Positions 1 to 8,627 are shown, counted from the first letter of the stretch. The stretch is DNA of 23,868 nt from an uncultured Ignavibacteriota bacterium (GCA_937959065.1 CALGOI010000286.1:1-23868); one strand, 5' to 3'. Notes: a model not told the origin generated them from the letters alone. Translations and numbers: made by a program.

Positions 1-1
1 A

Positions 2-334
2 AAAAAGGACAGCTGCACACTAATGAATATCTCATCGACTGCCGGGAAGAGGGGATACGAAGGCGGCACGGCTTACGCCGCGTCCAAGCATGGACTAAAT
101 GCCTTCAGCGACTGCCTCAATAAGGAAGTAAGACCAAATAATATTCGGGTGCTGACCATCAGTCCTTCATCCGTCGATACAAGTGAAAAGGATGAAAGCG
201 ATATTAAGAAAGGCGGCAAGGGAGTCTATATGAGAATGGAAGATGTTACCGAATCCATCGGTCTGGCGCTTCGCCTCCCCCAAAGAGCTTTAATAACCGA
301 CATCGAAATCTGGGGTACCAACCCCTGGAAGTAA
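2..334 (+). CDS. Short-chain dehydrogenase/reductase, C-terminal part (5' end cut by window)
   Basis: This is the C-terminal half of an NAD(P)-dependent short-chain dehydrogenase/reductase (classical SDR, Rossmann fold). The frame is open to the window edge, so the ATG at 23 is internal: it falls just before the NISS motif, whose Ser is the SDR catalytic serine. Next comes YAASK (the Tyr-x3-Lys catalytic pair) about 20 residues later, then the usual SDR helix, the IRVLTISPSSVDT strand (PG-like motif that closes over the cofactor), and a tail ending in TDIEIWGTNPWK, as in YdfG- or FabG-like SDRs. The N-terminal nucleotide-binding Gly motif lies outside the window. It ends in TAA five bases before the VOC gene, suggesting co-transcription. 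The substrate cannot be told from this fragment. Confidence 0.9.
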   Translation, partial: KKDSCTLMNISSTAGKRGYEGGTAYAASKHGLNAFSDCLNKEVRPNNIRVLTISPSSVDTSEKDESDIKKGGKGVYMRMEDVTESIGLALRLPQRALITDIEIWGTNPWK

Positions 335-339
335 ACTAA

Positions 340-729
340 ATGAAATCATCCGCGAAATTAACTGGCAGCGCCCCGATTCTTCTCGTCTCTGACGTATCCC
401 GATCCATCGAACATTACCGCGATAAACTTGGTTTTGATGTTGTTAATACCTTCGAAGAGCCTCCGACATTTGCAATCATGCAAAGAGACAACATGTTCAT
501 TATGTTTGCCGGAGCGAAGGCTGAATGCATTATACCTAACTGGAAGATACGTAAAGCTACTTCAAATGTATATTTCTGGACTGATGACGTGGAATCACTT
601 TATAAAGAATATATTGAAAATGGCGCTACCATCGACTGGAATCTTTACACTGCTCCGTACGGTGTGAAAGAATTCGGCATAAACGACCCTGATAGCTATG
701 ATATAGCGTTTGGACAGGTCATAAAATAA
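340..729 (+). CDS. VOC-superfamily protein (glyoxalase/bleomycin-resistance fold)
   Basis: A 129-residue single-domain member of the vicinal oxygen chelate superfamily. It shows the paired beta-alpha-beta-beta-beta modules: APILLVSDVSRSIEHYRDKLGF opens module one in slightly extended form, and NVYFWTDDVESLYKEYIENG opens module two, followed by FGINDPDSYDIAFGQ, the usual closing strand. The first strand lacks the His expected of a metal-binding glyoxalase I. A non-enzymatic or drug-binding role, as in bleomycin-resistance-type proteins, is therefore as likely as a metalloenzyme. It follows the SDR gene by five bases and probably shares its transcript. The family is secure; the substrate is unknown. 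Confidence 0.85.
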   Translation: MKSSAKLTGSAPILLVSDVSRSIEHYRDKLGFDVVNTFEEPPTFAIMQRDNMFIMFAGAKAECIIPNWKIRKATSNVYFWTDDVESLYKEYIENGATIDWNLYTAPYGVKEFGINDPDSYDIAFGQVIK

Positions 730-750
730 TACCTCATTTCCTTGCATAAT

Positions 751-779
751 TTGACATTTTACTATACATTTTATATAGC
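751..779 (+). promoter_or_regulatory. Candidate sigma70-like promoter for the T9SS propeller gene
   Basis: A perfect TTGACA at 751-756 is followed after 17 bases by TATAGC at 774-779 (four of six matches to TATAAT; a TATATA also lies at 772-777 with a 15-base spacer). This would give an untranslated leader of about 170 bases before the ATG at 956. The surroundings are A+T rich, so chance occurrence is quite possible. Confidence 0.3.
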
Positions 780-955
780 ATTGGGGTAGATAAGGAAACT
801 CCGCACAACTTCACATCACTAATCCATTCTAAGTTTCTGTAATATCAGCACTAATTCTTCACATTATATGTTATTGTTCACTGATAAGAATTCCGATAAT
901 AAACACGGATATATTCGATATGTAACAATTAACAAAAAATAAGGAGAACCAAGAC

Positions 956-2269
956 ATGTTACATTCGATCACTAAACTAGTTTCTACATTAGCTTTATTT
1001 TTAATTTTTGTTTCTAATTCCTTCAGTCAGGGATGGACAGTACAGACTGTCAGCGTTGGAGGAGCAGATCTCAAAGCCCTGTTCTTTTTAAATTCATTGA
1101 CCGGTTATTGTGTCGGTCAATCAGGTACCATAATTAAAACAACTAATGGCGGTACAAACTGGGTAAATCAGACTTCGGGTACATCCGAAACGTTAAATGA
1201 TGTTTATTTTCTTGACGTAAGTACCGGATATGTAGTTGGTAATGCGCCATTTCCATCCGGTGACGGAGTAATCCTTAAAACCACTAACGGAGGTACAAAC
1301 TGGGTTTCACAATCATCGAATAGCTCCGGTAATAATCTTTACTGTGTGCATTTCTTCTCATCATCACGGGGAATTGCCGGGAAGGAGTTTGGGGGCGGCG
1401 ATACATCGAATTTTGTTATGACAACAAACGGGGGTACTAACTGGGTAAAAGTATTCGCGGGTCCGGCTGCCGAGATATACTCTATGGATTTCCCGACATC
1501 GAGTCTTGGCTATGCGACAGGCAGTCAAACAACACCTAATAATGCATATATTGTTACCACTACAAACTCCGGAAGTAACTGGACTTATGGATTTTCGACC
1601 ACTACAGCAATTCAAAACGATGTTTCATTTGGTAATTCAAGTACAGGTTATACCGCGGGATTTTTCGGTACGGTAGCTAAAACCACAAATTCCGGAAGCA
1701 CATGGTTTGCATTGACTACGGGCCAGTCACCTTCGGATAACTATTACGGTACTTTTTTTACAACAGTATCGACCGGATATGTTGTTGGTTCAAAATCTGG
1801 AACGTCATCGCCAATAATCATTAAAACGACAAATGGCGGTTCTAACTGGACTGAACAGCCGACCGGTCAGGCACAGTATCTTGAGGATGTAAAATTTGTA
1901 GATGATAATACGGGATGGGTATGCGGCAGGGTTGGTCTTTTGATGAAGACCACAACAGGCGGCATGGTCACCGGTATTACAAATATTAATTCGCATGCTG
2001 AGGATTTCGATCTTCAGCAGAACTATCCTAATCCTTTCAATCCGGAAACAAAGATAAAATTCTCCATCCCGGCCGGTATAAAATCCAATGTAAAACTTAC
2101 CGTATTCGATGTGGCAGGAAGGCAGGTAGAGCAGCTGGTAAACGAGCAGCTGAATACAGGCACGTATGAATACTCGTTTAATGGAGCGGGACTTACCAGC
2201 GGAGTGTACTTTTACAAGCTCGAAACATCGGAGTTCGTTGAAACCAGGAAGATGATGCTGGTAAAATAA
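956..2269 (+). CDS. T9SS-exported seven-bladed beta-propeller protein (YCF48/BNR-type repeats)
   Basis: A 437-residue secreted protein. A signal peptide (residues 1-25, ending NSFSQ) is followed by seven repeats of about 45-50 residues, each ending near a K-T-T-N-G-G-x-N-W motif (IIKTTNGGTNW, ILKTTNGGTNW, VMTTNGGTNW, VTTTNSGSNW, VAKTTNSGSTW, IIKTTNGGSNW and a decayed LMKTTTGG). The count fits a seven-bladed YCF48-like propeller. The C-terminal 80 residues begin with QQNYPNPFNPETKIKFSIP and end with SGVYFYKLETSEF and MMLVK, a type A T9SS sorting domain directing export across the outer membrane. An AAGGAG ribosome site at 941-946, nine bases before the ATG, decides the start. A strong terminator follows. 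The fold and export route are well supported; the ligand and role are not known. Confidence 0.9.
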   Translation: MLHSITKLVSTLALFLIFVSNSFSQGWTVQTVSVGGADLKALFFLNSLTGYCVGQSGTIIKTTNGGTNWVNQTSGTSETLNDVYFLDVSTGYVVGNAPFPSGDGVILKTTNGGTNWVSQSSNSSGNNLYCVHFFSSSRGIAGKEFGGGDTSNFVMTTNGGTNWVKVFAGPAAEIYSMDFPTSSLGYATGSQTTPNNAYIVTTTNSGSNWTYGFSTTTAIQNDVSFGNSSTGYTAGFFGTVAKTTNSGSTWFALTTGQSPSDNYYGTFFTTVSTGYVVGSKSGTSSPIIIKTTNGGSNWTEQPTGQAQYLEDVKFVDDNTGWVCGRVGLLMKTTTGGMVTGITNINSHAEDFDLQQNYPNPFNPETKIKFSIPAGIKSNVKLTVFDVAGRQVEQLVNEQLNTGTYEYSFNGAGLTSGVYFYKLETSEFVETRKMMLVK

Positions 2270-2285
2270 TATAACTTTAAAAAAT

Positions 2286-2309
2286 AACCCGGGTTATCCC
2301 GGGTTTTTT
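2286..2309 (+). terminator. Rho-independent terminator
   Basis: An eight-base-pair perfect stem (AACCCGGG, loop TTAT, CCCGGGTT) runs straight into a T6 tract. It lies 17 bases past the stop of the propeller gene. Confidence 0.9.
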
Positions 2310-2322
2310 AGTAGCTCTTTAA

Positions 2323-2430
2323 CGACCATTTGTGTTCGATGCCGCAGCCCTCCCCAGTGGAGTGTATTTTTATAAGCTCACAGCCGGAAGTGACTTCTCA
2401 CAAACCAAGAAGATGGTGCTGATAAGATGA
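2323..2430 (+). pseudogene. Remnant of a T9SS C-terminal sorting domain (gene decapitated)
   Basis: The frame opening after a stop at 2320-2322 and ending in TGA at 2428-2430 reads RPFVFDAAALPSGVYFYKLT, then AGSDFSQTKKMVLIR. This is the last third of a type A T9SS sorting domain (compare AGLTSGVYFYKLETSEF in the upstream gene). There is no start codon, signal peptide, propeller or NPFNP motif, and an intact terminator sits just upstream. It is therefore the stranded tail of another secreted-protein gene. It is related to but clearly different from the tail of the 956-2269 gene, so it is not a simple local duplicate of its 3' end. It ends in TGA, a stop not used by any intact gene here. Confidence 0.75.
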
Positions 2431-2556
2431 GAAACGAATACTCACACTTAATAATTGATTATTCTGTATTTAGGATCAACTCTATTAAGGCATAATCTTG
2501 ATAATCCAAATAATTGTATTTTAAAAGAATTGTAAGCTTTTTAACTTCCTCAATAT

Positions 2557-3948
2557 ATGAGAATCGGTAAGCTAAAAAATTATATTCCTTTGATTTTCAG
2601 TACGGCAGGATTTTTTGCTCTATTTGTACTGTATATATTTTCCACTACCCCGGATGATGAGATTGATATCCAGCTATCGCCCAGGCACTCCTCATATTTC
2701 GATGAATTCGGAATTCCTTCAGCGTATAATGAAAGTTACATTTCCGGTGATGGGAATGTTATGAATGTAAGGATAAATTCCCGGCATGGCGTTTCGGAAC
2801 CGCGGATCGTTTCGAATCCCGTTAATCCCGATGCAATGGCGGTGGTTGCTAATGATTTTTTCGCAGAGGGTTTAGCTACAGTTTATGTATCGTTGGATGG
2901 GGGAATTCAATGGAAACAATCCGGGATCCCGCTTTCGATGATAAGGGGTGATTTGTACTATTCTGACCCGTGGGCTGAGTTCGATTTAAAAGGTAATCTT
3001 GCTTATGTGACTGTTGCAATGAGGTCCAGTGAATACAGCAGAAATGTGATTTTTAATCTTTCACGTGATAACGGACTTACCTGGATGAAGTCACCGGTTA
3101 CTGTAAAGGCATTTGAATCCGAAGATGCAAAGTTCGATAAGCCTAAAGTTACATTTGATGAACAGAACAATATATATGTTACTTGGCTCGAGAAAACCCG
3201 TGGTAACGGGACGGTAGCATTCAGTGTAAGCCTAAATGGCGGGAAATCTTTTTCAGAAGAGATTGTAGTAATAAATGGCGGTATAGATTATGCCGACCTG
3301 TTTGTAAAAAACGGAATGATGTACCTCGTTTATTCTGAAGATAATAGCATTAAGATAATATCTTCGAATGATAATGGCGCTTCCTGGAGCAAAAGCACAG
3401 TCATTGCAGAGTACTCTCCATACGATGACATTGTCGAAAAGCAAAGGGTAATTAAAAGATCCGGCGATAAAGGGGTAAGAGTAAATTCCGATCCACAGCT
3501 GGTACTATTGGACGGAACACTTCACATTACTTATTCCGCTCTTTCTGATAACAGTGAATTTTCCGATGTGTATTATGTTTCGGGAGATATTTCCGGAATG
3601 AGTTTCACTGAACCCGTACGGGTTTCCGATAACCCTCATTCGGATAAGTTTATGCCCGCTATTACCTGCAAAGACCGTACAATCCATATCCTGTATTATT
3701 CTTCACAGAATGATCCTGAAAATCTTTTGACGGAGGCATTCATAGCTACTTCTATGGATAATGGAAGGTCATTCTCCTGTAAAAACATCTCTACGGAATC
3801 CTTTGATCCCCACGGTATATTGGTGGGAGGAAGCTATATGGGTGACTATATTTCCATTACAACTTCTAAAAATGGACTGGTAGGTGTCTGGACTGACGGA
3901 AGAAGCGGAAATATGGACCTGATGGCAGGGATAGTTGGGAACTTCTAA
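2557..3948 (+). CDS. Membrane-anchored sialidase-like (Asp-box) beta-propeller protein
   Basis: A 463-residue protein with a short basic N-terminus and one hydrophobic segment (about residues 9-29), with no obvious cleavage site, so it is probably a signal anchor. The rest is a sialidase-superfamily propeller. Asp-box motifs of the S-x-D/N-x-G-x-x-W/F type occur in five places (SLDGGIQW near residue 112, SRDNGLTW, SLNGGKSF, SNDNGASW, SMDNGRSF). The Arg triad of true sialidases could not be recognised, so enzymatic activity is not claimed. Unlike the other propellers in this window it ends without a T9SS sorting domain (last residues MDLMAGIVGNF). It is convergent with rdgB: its TAA overlaps the rdgB stop by three bases, with no terminator between. 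Confidence 0.75.
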   Translation: MRIGKLKNYIPLIFSTAGFFALFVLYIFSTTPDDEIDIQLSPRHSSYFDEFGIPSAYNESYISGDGNVMNVRINSRHGVSEPRIVSNPVNPDAMAVVANDFFAEGLATVYVSLDGGIQWKQSGIPLSMIRGDLYYSDPWAEFDLKGNLAYVTVAMRSSEYSRNVIFNLSRDNGLTWMKSPVTVKAFESEDAKFDKPKVTFDEQNNIYVTWLEKTRGNGTVAFSVSLNGGKSFSEEIVVINGGIDYADLFVKNGMMYLVYSEDNSIKIISSNDNGASWSKSTVIAEYSPYDDIVEKQRVIKRSGDKGVRVNSDPQLVLLDGTLHITYSALSDNSEFSDVYYVSGDISGMSFTEPVRVSDNPHSDKFMPAITCKDRTIHILYYSSQNDPENLLTEAFIATSMDNGRSFSCKNISTESFDPHGILVGGSYMGDYISITTSKNGLVGVWTDGRSGNMDLMAGIVGNF

Positions 3949-4553
3949 TGTTCTCCCAACAAATACTTCTTTAACTCCTGAACAGCCTTACCCCTGTGTG
4001 ATATCTTATTCTTTTCATCTGAACTCAATTCCGCGAAAGTCTTAATATAACCCCTGGGAATGAATATAGGGTCATAACCAAACCCGTTATCACCGCGGGA
4101 TTCAGTGATAATCTGGCCGTTACAGACTCCTTCGAAGAACTGATGATATTTCCTCGTCTCATACAGGCATATTACGGTCTTAAAATATGCAGGTGAACTC
4201 TTAAGTTTGAAATCAGTTAATTCGTTGATAACTTTTTGGCAGTTATCCTCATATGTGGCATCTTCACCGGCATACCTGGCTGAATAAACTCCCGGCTTTC
4301 CTCTAAGCGCTTCGACAAACAATCCTGTATCATCGGATATAACCGGAATATTGCCCAGTGAGAATATCTCCTCGGCTTTTTTTAGAGCATTCTCCTCCAG
4401 AGTGTCACCGTCTTCGACTACATCAATTTCTATCCCTTTATCTTTAAGAGTATAGACTTTCGTATTGGGGGATGATACCGCCAGAATGTTTTTTATTTCT
4501 TCCGCTTTATGCTCATTATTTGAGGCTATAAGCAGTTCAGGGAAATTACTCAT
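3945..4553 (-). CDS. rdgB: XTP/dITP diphosphatase (non-canonical purine NTP pyrophosphatase, HAM1/RdgB)
   Basis: A 202-residue, full-length member of the HAM1/RdgB family, which hydrolyses (d)ITP and XTP to the monophosphate and pyrophosphate and so keeps deaminated purines out of nucleic acids. The family motifs are all present in order: SNNEHKAEEI (residues 11-20, nucleotide-binding start), ISDDTGLFVEALRGKPGVYS (72-91, acidic catalytic loop), RGDNGFGYDPIF (153-164), and KNKISHRGKA (181-190). The ATG lies inside the end of the upstream ABC gene (eight-base overlap), so it is translationally coupled and is the third gene of the exporter operon. It stops with TAG. It is cytoplasmic and there is little doubt about its identity. 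Confidence 0.95.
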   Translation of the reverse strand: MSNFPELLIASNNEHKAEEIKNILAVSSPNTKVYTLKDKGIEIDVVEDGDTLEENALKKAEEIFSLGNIPVISDDTGLFVEALRGKPGVYSARYAGEDATYEDNCQKVINELTDFKLKSSPAYFKTVICLYETRKYHQFFEGVCNGQIITESRGDNGFGYDPIFIPRGYIKTFAELSSDEKNKISHRGKAVQELKKYLLGEH

Positions 4554-6318
4554 ATGATAATTCTTCTTTATATTGCAGTTGGTAAAGCTTGTAATATAGT
4601 CCGCCTTTTTCCAGGAGCTCCTGGTGTGTTCCCATTTCTTTTATTTCACCTTTATGCATTACTATTATCTTATCGCATTTCTGTATTGTAGATAACCTGT
4701 GCGCAATAATGATCGAAGTCCTGCCTTCTATAAGCTTCTTTATAGCGTCCTGTATGAGTATCTCTGTATGTGTATCCACGCTTGAGGTGGCTTCATCCAG
4801 TATCAGTATCCTGGGATCATAGGCCAGTGCTCTGGCGAAAGAAACAAGCTGTTTCTGTCCTGTAGAGAGAGTTGAACCCCTCTCCAGTACTTCCTGATTG
4901 AGCTTGTTTGGCAGTGTTTCGATAAAGTTCGCCAGCCCAACATTATTCACGGCTTCGATAATCTTTTCATCCGGGATTGTTTGTTTGCCGAGATTAATGT
5001 TAGATTTTATATTACCTCTGAATAAAAACACATCCTGCAATACTATCGCGATATTTTCTCTTAGATCATGCTGTTTCATCTTCCTTATGTCCACACCGTC
5101 CAGTAGTATTTCTCCGCTGTTCACATCATAAAACCTGCATAATAAATTAATAATCGTGCTCTTTCCGGCTCCTGTTGCACCGACAAATGCCACCTTCTCA
5201 CCCGCATTAATTTTAAAACTTACATTCTTTAATACAGGTTCGTCGGGGTTGTATGAGAATGAGACATCCCTGAACTCAATATTACCTTTAACATCTTCAA
5301 GTTTTACAGGGTCTTTCGGATCTTTTACCGGGTTCTTATAATCTAAAACCTCAAATATCCTTTCGCTCGATGCCATCGCTTGCTGTAGTATATTGTATTT
5401 TTCAGAGAGGTCTCTTATTGGTCTGAAGAACATTTCAGTGTACTGAAGGAATGCAATAATAACACCAACGGAAACTACTCCCTGTACAACCTGTCCTCCG
5501 CCATACCAGATAATTAAAGCCATTGCTATCGCGCCGATCAATTCCACAACAGGGAAGAATACCGCGTAATAAAATACACTCCTGATATTCTGGTCTGTAT
5601 GCTGACGGTTTATATCAGCGAAATCATTTACCGTCTGTTTTTCTTTATTAAAATACTGCACTATTGATATACCGGAAATATGTTCCTGTATATAAGAATT
5701 CAGCCGGGCAATAAGCAGTCTTATCTTCCTGAATGAATCACGTACCTTCCTTCTGAATACTGACGTGGCGTAAATTAGGATAGGAAGTACAGCCAGGGTT
5801 ACAAGTGTAAGCTCTACATCCAGAGCGAACATAAATGCGACTATACCGATAATCAGAAAGATATCACCGAATGCTGTTACTATACCTGATGAAAATACTT
5901 CGAATAAAACTTCGACGTCGTTTGTTACACGCGTAACCAGCCTGCCTATCGGGTTATTATCGAAGTACTTTAAATTCAAACTTGTTATATGGTCAAATAT
6001 CTTCTTCCTGAGGTCGAATGTTATATTCTGCCCGATCCAGCTGGTCAGATACGTCATCCCATATTGTATTAGCCCCTGTATAACAAGACTGCCTACAAAC
6101 AGAAGGATTATGAATTGCAGTCCCGGGATATCTCCTTTTGTGATGTAGTCGTCCACGGCGATCTTCGTAAATGCCGGGCGTATTGCAGCTAACCCCGAAA
6201 TGGATATGGTCAGTATGACTGCCAGTATCACGAACTTCTTATATGGTTTCACGTACTGCAGCAGCCTTTTCAGCAGTGTCGAATCTATCGGTTTTCCTAA
6301 GGCTTCTTCTTCGTGCAT
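4546..6318 (-). CDS. ABC exporter half-transporter, catalytically competent subunit (BmrD/LmrD-like)
   Basis: A 590-residue type IV ABC exporter half: six-helix membrane domain (about residues 25-310) followed by a nucleotide-binding domain. Walker A is GATGAGKST (380-388), the signature is LSTGQ (484-488, Thr in place of the first Gly of LSGGQ), and Walker B is ILILDEATSS with the catalytic Glu at 509. The H-loop AHRLST follows. Walker B is intact while the signature is non-canonical, the complement of the partner gene just upstream. This is the pattern of heterodimeric exporters such as BmrC/BmrD, LmrC/LmrD and TM287/TM288, in which one ATP site is degenerate. The gene starts two bases after the partner's stop. 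The substrate may be a drug, lipid or peptide; the sequence does not say. Confidence 0.9.
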   Translation of the reverse strand: MHEEEALGKPIDSTLLKRLLQYVKPYKKFVILAVILTISISGLAAIRPAFTKIAVDDYITKGDIPGLQFIILLFVGSLVIQGLIQYGMTYLTSWIGQNITFDLRKKIFDHITSLNLKYFDNNPIGRLVTRVTNDVEVLFEVFSSGIVTAFGDIFLIIGIVAFMFALDVELTLVTLAVLPILIYATSVFRRKVRDSFRKIRLLIARLNSYIQEHISGISIVQYFNKEKQTVNDFADINRQHTDQNIRSVFYYAVFFPVVELIGAIAMALIIWYGGGQVVQGVVSVGVIIAFLQYTEMFFRPIRDLSEKYNILQQAMASSERIFEVLDYKNPVKDPKDPVKLEDVKGNIEFRDVSFSYNPDEPVLKNVSFKINAGEKVAFVGATGAGKSTIINLLCRFYDVNSGEILLDGVDIRKMKQHDLRENIAIVLQDVFLFRGNIKSNINLGKQTIPDEKIIEAVNNVGLANFIETLPNKLNQEVLERGSTLSTGQKQLVSFARALAYDPRILILDEATSSVDTHTEILIQDAIKKLIEGRTSIIIAHRLSTIQKCDKIIVMHKGEIKEMGTHQELLEKGGLYYKLYQLQYKEELSYE

Positions 6319-6320
6319 TA

Positions 6321-8075
6321 TTAATTAAGATCCTTTATTTCTTCTTCCAGTAATTGTTTTGTGTAGATATCATAATACATTCCCTTCATCGCAAGCAGCT
6401 CATTATGCGTACCTTCTTCCTTTATCTCTCCGTCTTTCAGTAATATTATATTGTTTGCGTTCTGAATTGATGATATCCTGTGTGAAATAATAATATTAGT
6501 TCTACCCTTCATAATGGTCTTCAACTCCTGCAATATCTGTTCTTCTGTGCTCGTATCTACTGCTGATAATGAATCATCAAGTATAAGAATCCTCGGTCTC
6601 TTATATATTGCCCTTGCAAGCGATGTTCTTTGCTTCTGTCCGCCTGATAATGTAATGCCGCGTTCACCCACCAGTGTCTCGAATTGCTTCGGGAAGTCCA
6701 TTACGTCCTTGTAAAGATCAGCGGATTTAGCTGAATCTTCAACCAGCTGCTGGTTTACCGAATCAGATGAATATGCAATATTCTTGTTAATTCTGGTTGA
6801 GAAAAGGAACGACTCCTGAGGAACGATCCCTACAGCTTCCCGTAATACCTTTACCGGGATTTTCCTTATGTCATTCTTATCAATGTAAATATTCCCTTTA
6901 GTTACATCGAATATCCTTGGGAGAAGATTTATAAGGGTGCTTTTACCTGAACCCGTATGTCCTATCACACCGAGTGTAGTACCTTTCGGAATGATCAAAT
7001 TTATATTCTTAAGAGAGTATGTCTCTGTATTAGGATATTTAAACCATACATCCTTAAACTCCACCTCACCATCTATATTGTCCAGCGTAATGGCTGTGTC
7101 AGTCTCGTTATTATCATCTATATCCGGTTTTGTATCCATTATAGCAAGCAACCTCTTCATAGACGGTGCCGCTCTCTGAATAATATTAACTATCCATCCG
7201 ATTGCTATCATGGGCCATGTAAGCTGCCCAAGATATATCATAAACTCAGATATATTACCCAGTGTCATCTGCCCGTTAATAACTTTTAAACCGCCAAAGT
7301 AAATAACAAGTATTATCGATACCCATGTTAGCAGGAACATCATCGGGAAAGTGAATGCCTGTACTCTTGCCAGTGAGAGATTTTTCCTGTAGTAATCTCT
7401 CGACATATTATCGAATTCACCGGCCTCGTGATTTTCTCTGACAAATGACTTAACAACCCTTATCCCGGAGAATATCTCCTGCGCCTTTGACGTAAGATCG
7501 GAAAACTTTTCCTGTACTTTCTGCGAGCGTGTGTATGCAAACTTACCCATGAAATAAACCAGTATGGATATCAGGGGCAGGGGAGCCAGTGAGATCAGCG
7601 TTACCTCAGCATCAATGGACAGTAGTATATAAAGAAATACAACGGTCCGTGTCACCGTTTGCAAAGAATACATTATTCCCGGTCCGAGGAAGTTCCTCAC
7701 ATTATTAATGTCATTCGTCGCGTGTGCCATCAGGTCGCCGGTAGTACGGGAATTATAGAATTTTCTCGAAAGTGTCTGCAAGTGAGCAAAGAAATCATGC
7801 CGCAGGTCGTTCTCTACCTCTCTCGAAACCACTATAATAGACTGTCTCGTGAAAAACAGAAATAAACCCGATATGGCGGTTAGTACCACTATCGCGAGTG
7901 CATACTGCAGCAGCGAATAATTGCCTGTGCCATTTTGTAAGAAATCTACTGCTCTTCCTACTACCAATGGAATTACAGCGCTCACACCAATGTGCAGCAC
8001 TATAAATAAATATCCGAATATTATCTTTCCCTTATATCTCTTTAGGTAGGGAGCTAAATGAAGAAGTGGTTTCAT
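6321..8075 (-). CDS. ABC exporter half-transporter with degenerate Walker B (BmrC/LmrC-like)
   Basis: A 584-residue ABC exporter half, first gene of a minus-strand operon (then the partner subunit and rdgB). It has six membrane helices in the N-terminal half and a nucleotide-binding domain with Walker A GHTGSGKST (372-380), a canonical LSGGQKQR signature, and Walker B ILILDDSLSAVD. Asp501 replaces the catalytic Glu, the same D-D-S-L-S-A-V-D form known from BmrC-type subunits. Its Walker sites would pair with the partner's altered LSTGQ signature to form the degenerate site, while its own good LSGGQ completes the active site on the partner. The start ATG is the first in frame after the membrane-domain N-terminus. 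It diverges from the 8222 gene. Confidence 0.9.
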   Translation of the reverse strand: MKPLLHLAPYLKRYKGKIIFGYLFIVLHIGVSAVIPLVVGRAVDFLQNGTGNYSLLQYALAIVVLTAISGLFLFFTRQSIIVVSREVENDLRHDFFAHLQTLSRKFYNSRTTGDLMAHATNDINNVRNFLGPGIMYSLQTVTRTVVFLYILLSIDAEVTLISLAPLPLISILVYFMGKFAYTRSQKVQEKFSDLTSKAQEIFSGIRVVKSFVRENHEAGEFDNMSRDYYRKNLSLARVQAFTFPMMFLLTWVSIILVIYFGGLKVINGQMTLGNISEFMIYLGQLTWPMIAIGWIVNIIQRAAPSMKRLLAIMDTKPDIDDNNETDTAITLDNIDGEVEFKDVWFKYPNTETYSLKNINLIIPKGTTLGVIGHTGSGKSTLINLLPRIFDVTKGNIYIDKNDIRKIPVKVLREAVGIVPQESFLFSTRINKNIAYSSDSVNQQLVEDSAKSADLYKDVMDFPKQFETLVGERGITLSGGQKQRTSLARAIYKRPRILILDDSLSAVDTSTEEQILQELKTIMKGRTNIIISHRISSIQNANNIILLKDGEIKEEGTHNELLAMKGMYYDIYTKQLLEEEIKDLN

Positions 8076-8221
8076 AAATTGTACAACAAATATCGCAAAT
8101 ATGAAGTTTTAATAAAATGCAATTTTTACGGTCTTTGCTTGCTTAATTGTAATATATATACGTATTTTCGATAACATTGTTTTGTCTTGCATAAATTTCG
8201 GAGTGGTTTTATTTTACACAA
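8076..8221. promoter_or_regulatory. A+T-rich divergent promoter region
   Basis: These 146 bases separate the minus-strand ABC operon from the plus-strand 8222 ORF and must carry promoters for both. The stretch is rich in T and A, with an ATATATATAC run near 8151-8160. A TAAATTTC at about 8193 loosely resembles the Bacteroidota TAnnTTTG element. No convincing -35/-10 pair or operator could be fixed. Confidence 0.35.
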
Positions 8222-8578
8222 ATGAAAAACCGTGTTTTAATATCATTCTGTGTTCAGATCCTTATGGGGATTTTGTTCGTATTTCCAGTATATTCAGCTG
8301 AAGGATTTGTAGTGGATGAAAGTAAAAGAACTCTGACCGAATTTTTTGGTTCAGCTGAGGACGCTGAATCCGCAAATAGAAATAAATATAGTAAAAATAA
8401 GGTTTCCAGGGATAAAAAAAGAGTTCTTTCCATATTAAAGAACTTTCAAAATATATCCATAATACCCAATACGATTTGCGAGGCGGACGCCTGTTCCGTT
8501 TTTCTCCTTAAATACTCGCAACAAATAGTTGACATCTCTTTTCTAAGATCTATACGAAGCGTTGTGATCCTGTGTTAG
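8222..8578 (+). CDS. Small secreted protein of unknown function
   Basis: A 118-residue ORF that I do not recognise. The N-terminus is a good signal peptide: MKNR, then a hydrophobic stretch, ending in VYSAEG, so the mature protein would begin near residue 26. The middle is charged and Lys/Asn-rich (NRNKYSKNKVSRDKKR), and the end contains three Cys (CEADAC and a C-terminal Cys) in a more hydrophobic stretch. The C-terminal 40 residues look less like a settled domain than the N-terminus, so the gene could be frameshifted or truncated. It stops with TAG 49 bases before the TonB receptor, in the same orientation. A possible promoter for the receptor lies inside its 3' end. A real secreted peptide or partner of the receptor is possible but unproven. 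Confidence 0.5.
   Translation: MKNRVLISFCVQILMGILFVFPVYSAEGFVVDESKRTLTEFFGSAEDAESANRNKYSKNKVSRDKKRVLSILKNFQNISIIPNTICEADACSVFLLKYSQQIVDISFLRSIRSVVILC
8529..8556 (+). promoter_or_regulatory. Candidate promoter for the TonB-dependent receptor gene
   Basis: A perfect TTGACA at 8529-8534, a 16-base spacer and TATACG at 8551-8556 lie about 70 bases upstream of the receptor ATG, inside the 3' end of the small ORF. No riboswitch or Fur-box-like palindrome was recognised nearby. Confidence 0.3.
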
Positions 8579-8627
8579 AAATTTCATGCCTTTCACGTAA
8601 TTTCTAATAATTAATCTAAAATTTAAA

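Noticed and set aside
1130..1965. Short direct repeats such as AATGGCGGTACAAACTGGGT as a CRISPR or tandem-repeat locus
   Set aside because: They encode the T-T-N-G-G-x-N-W motif of successive propeller blades in one frame, at protein-repeat spacing.
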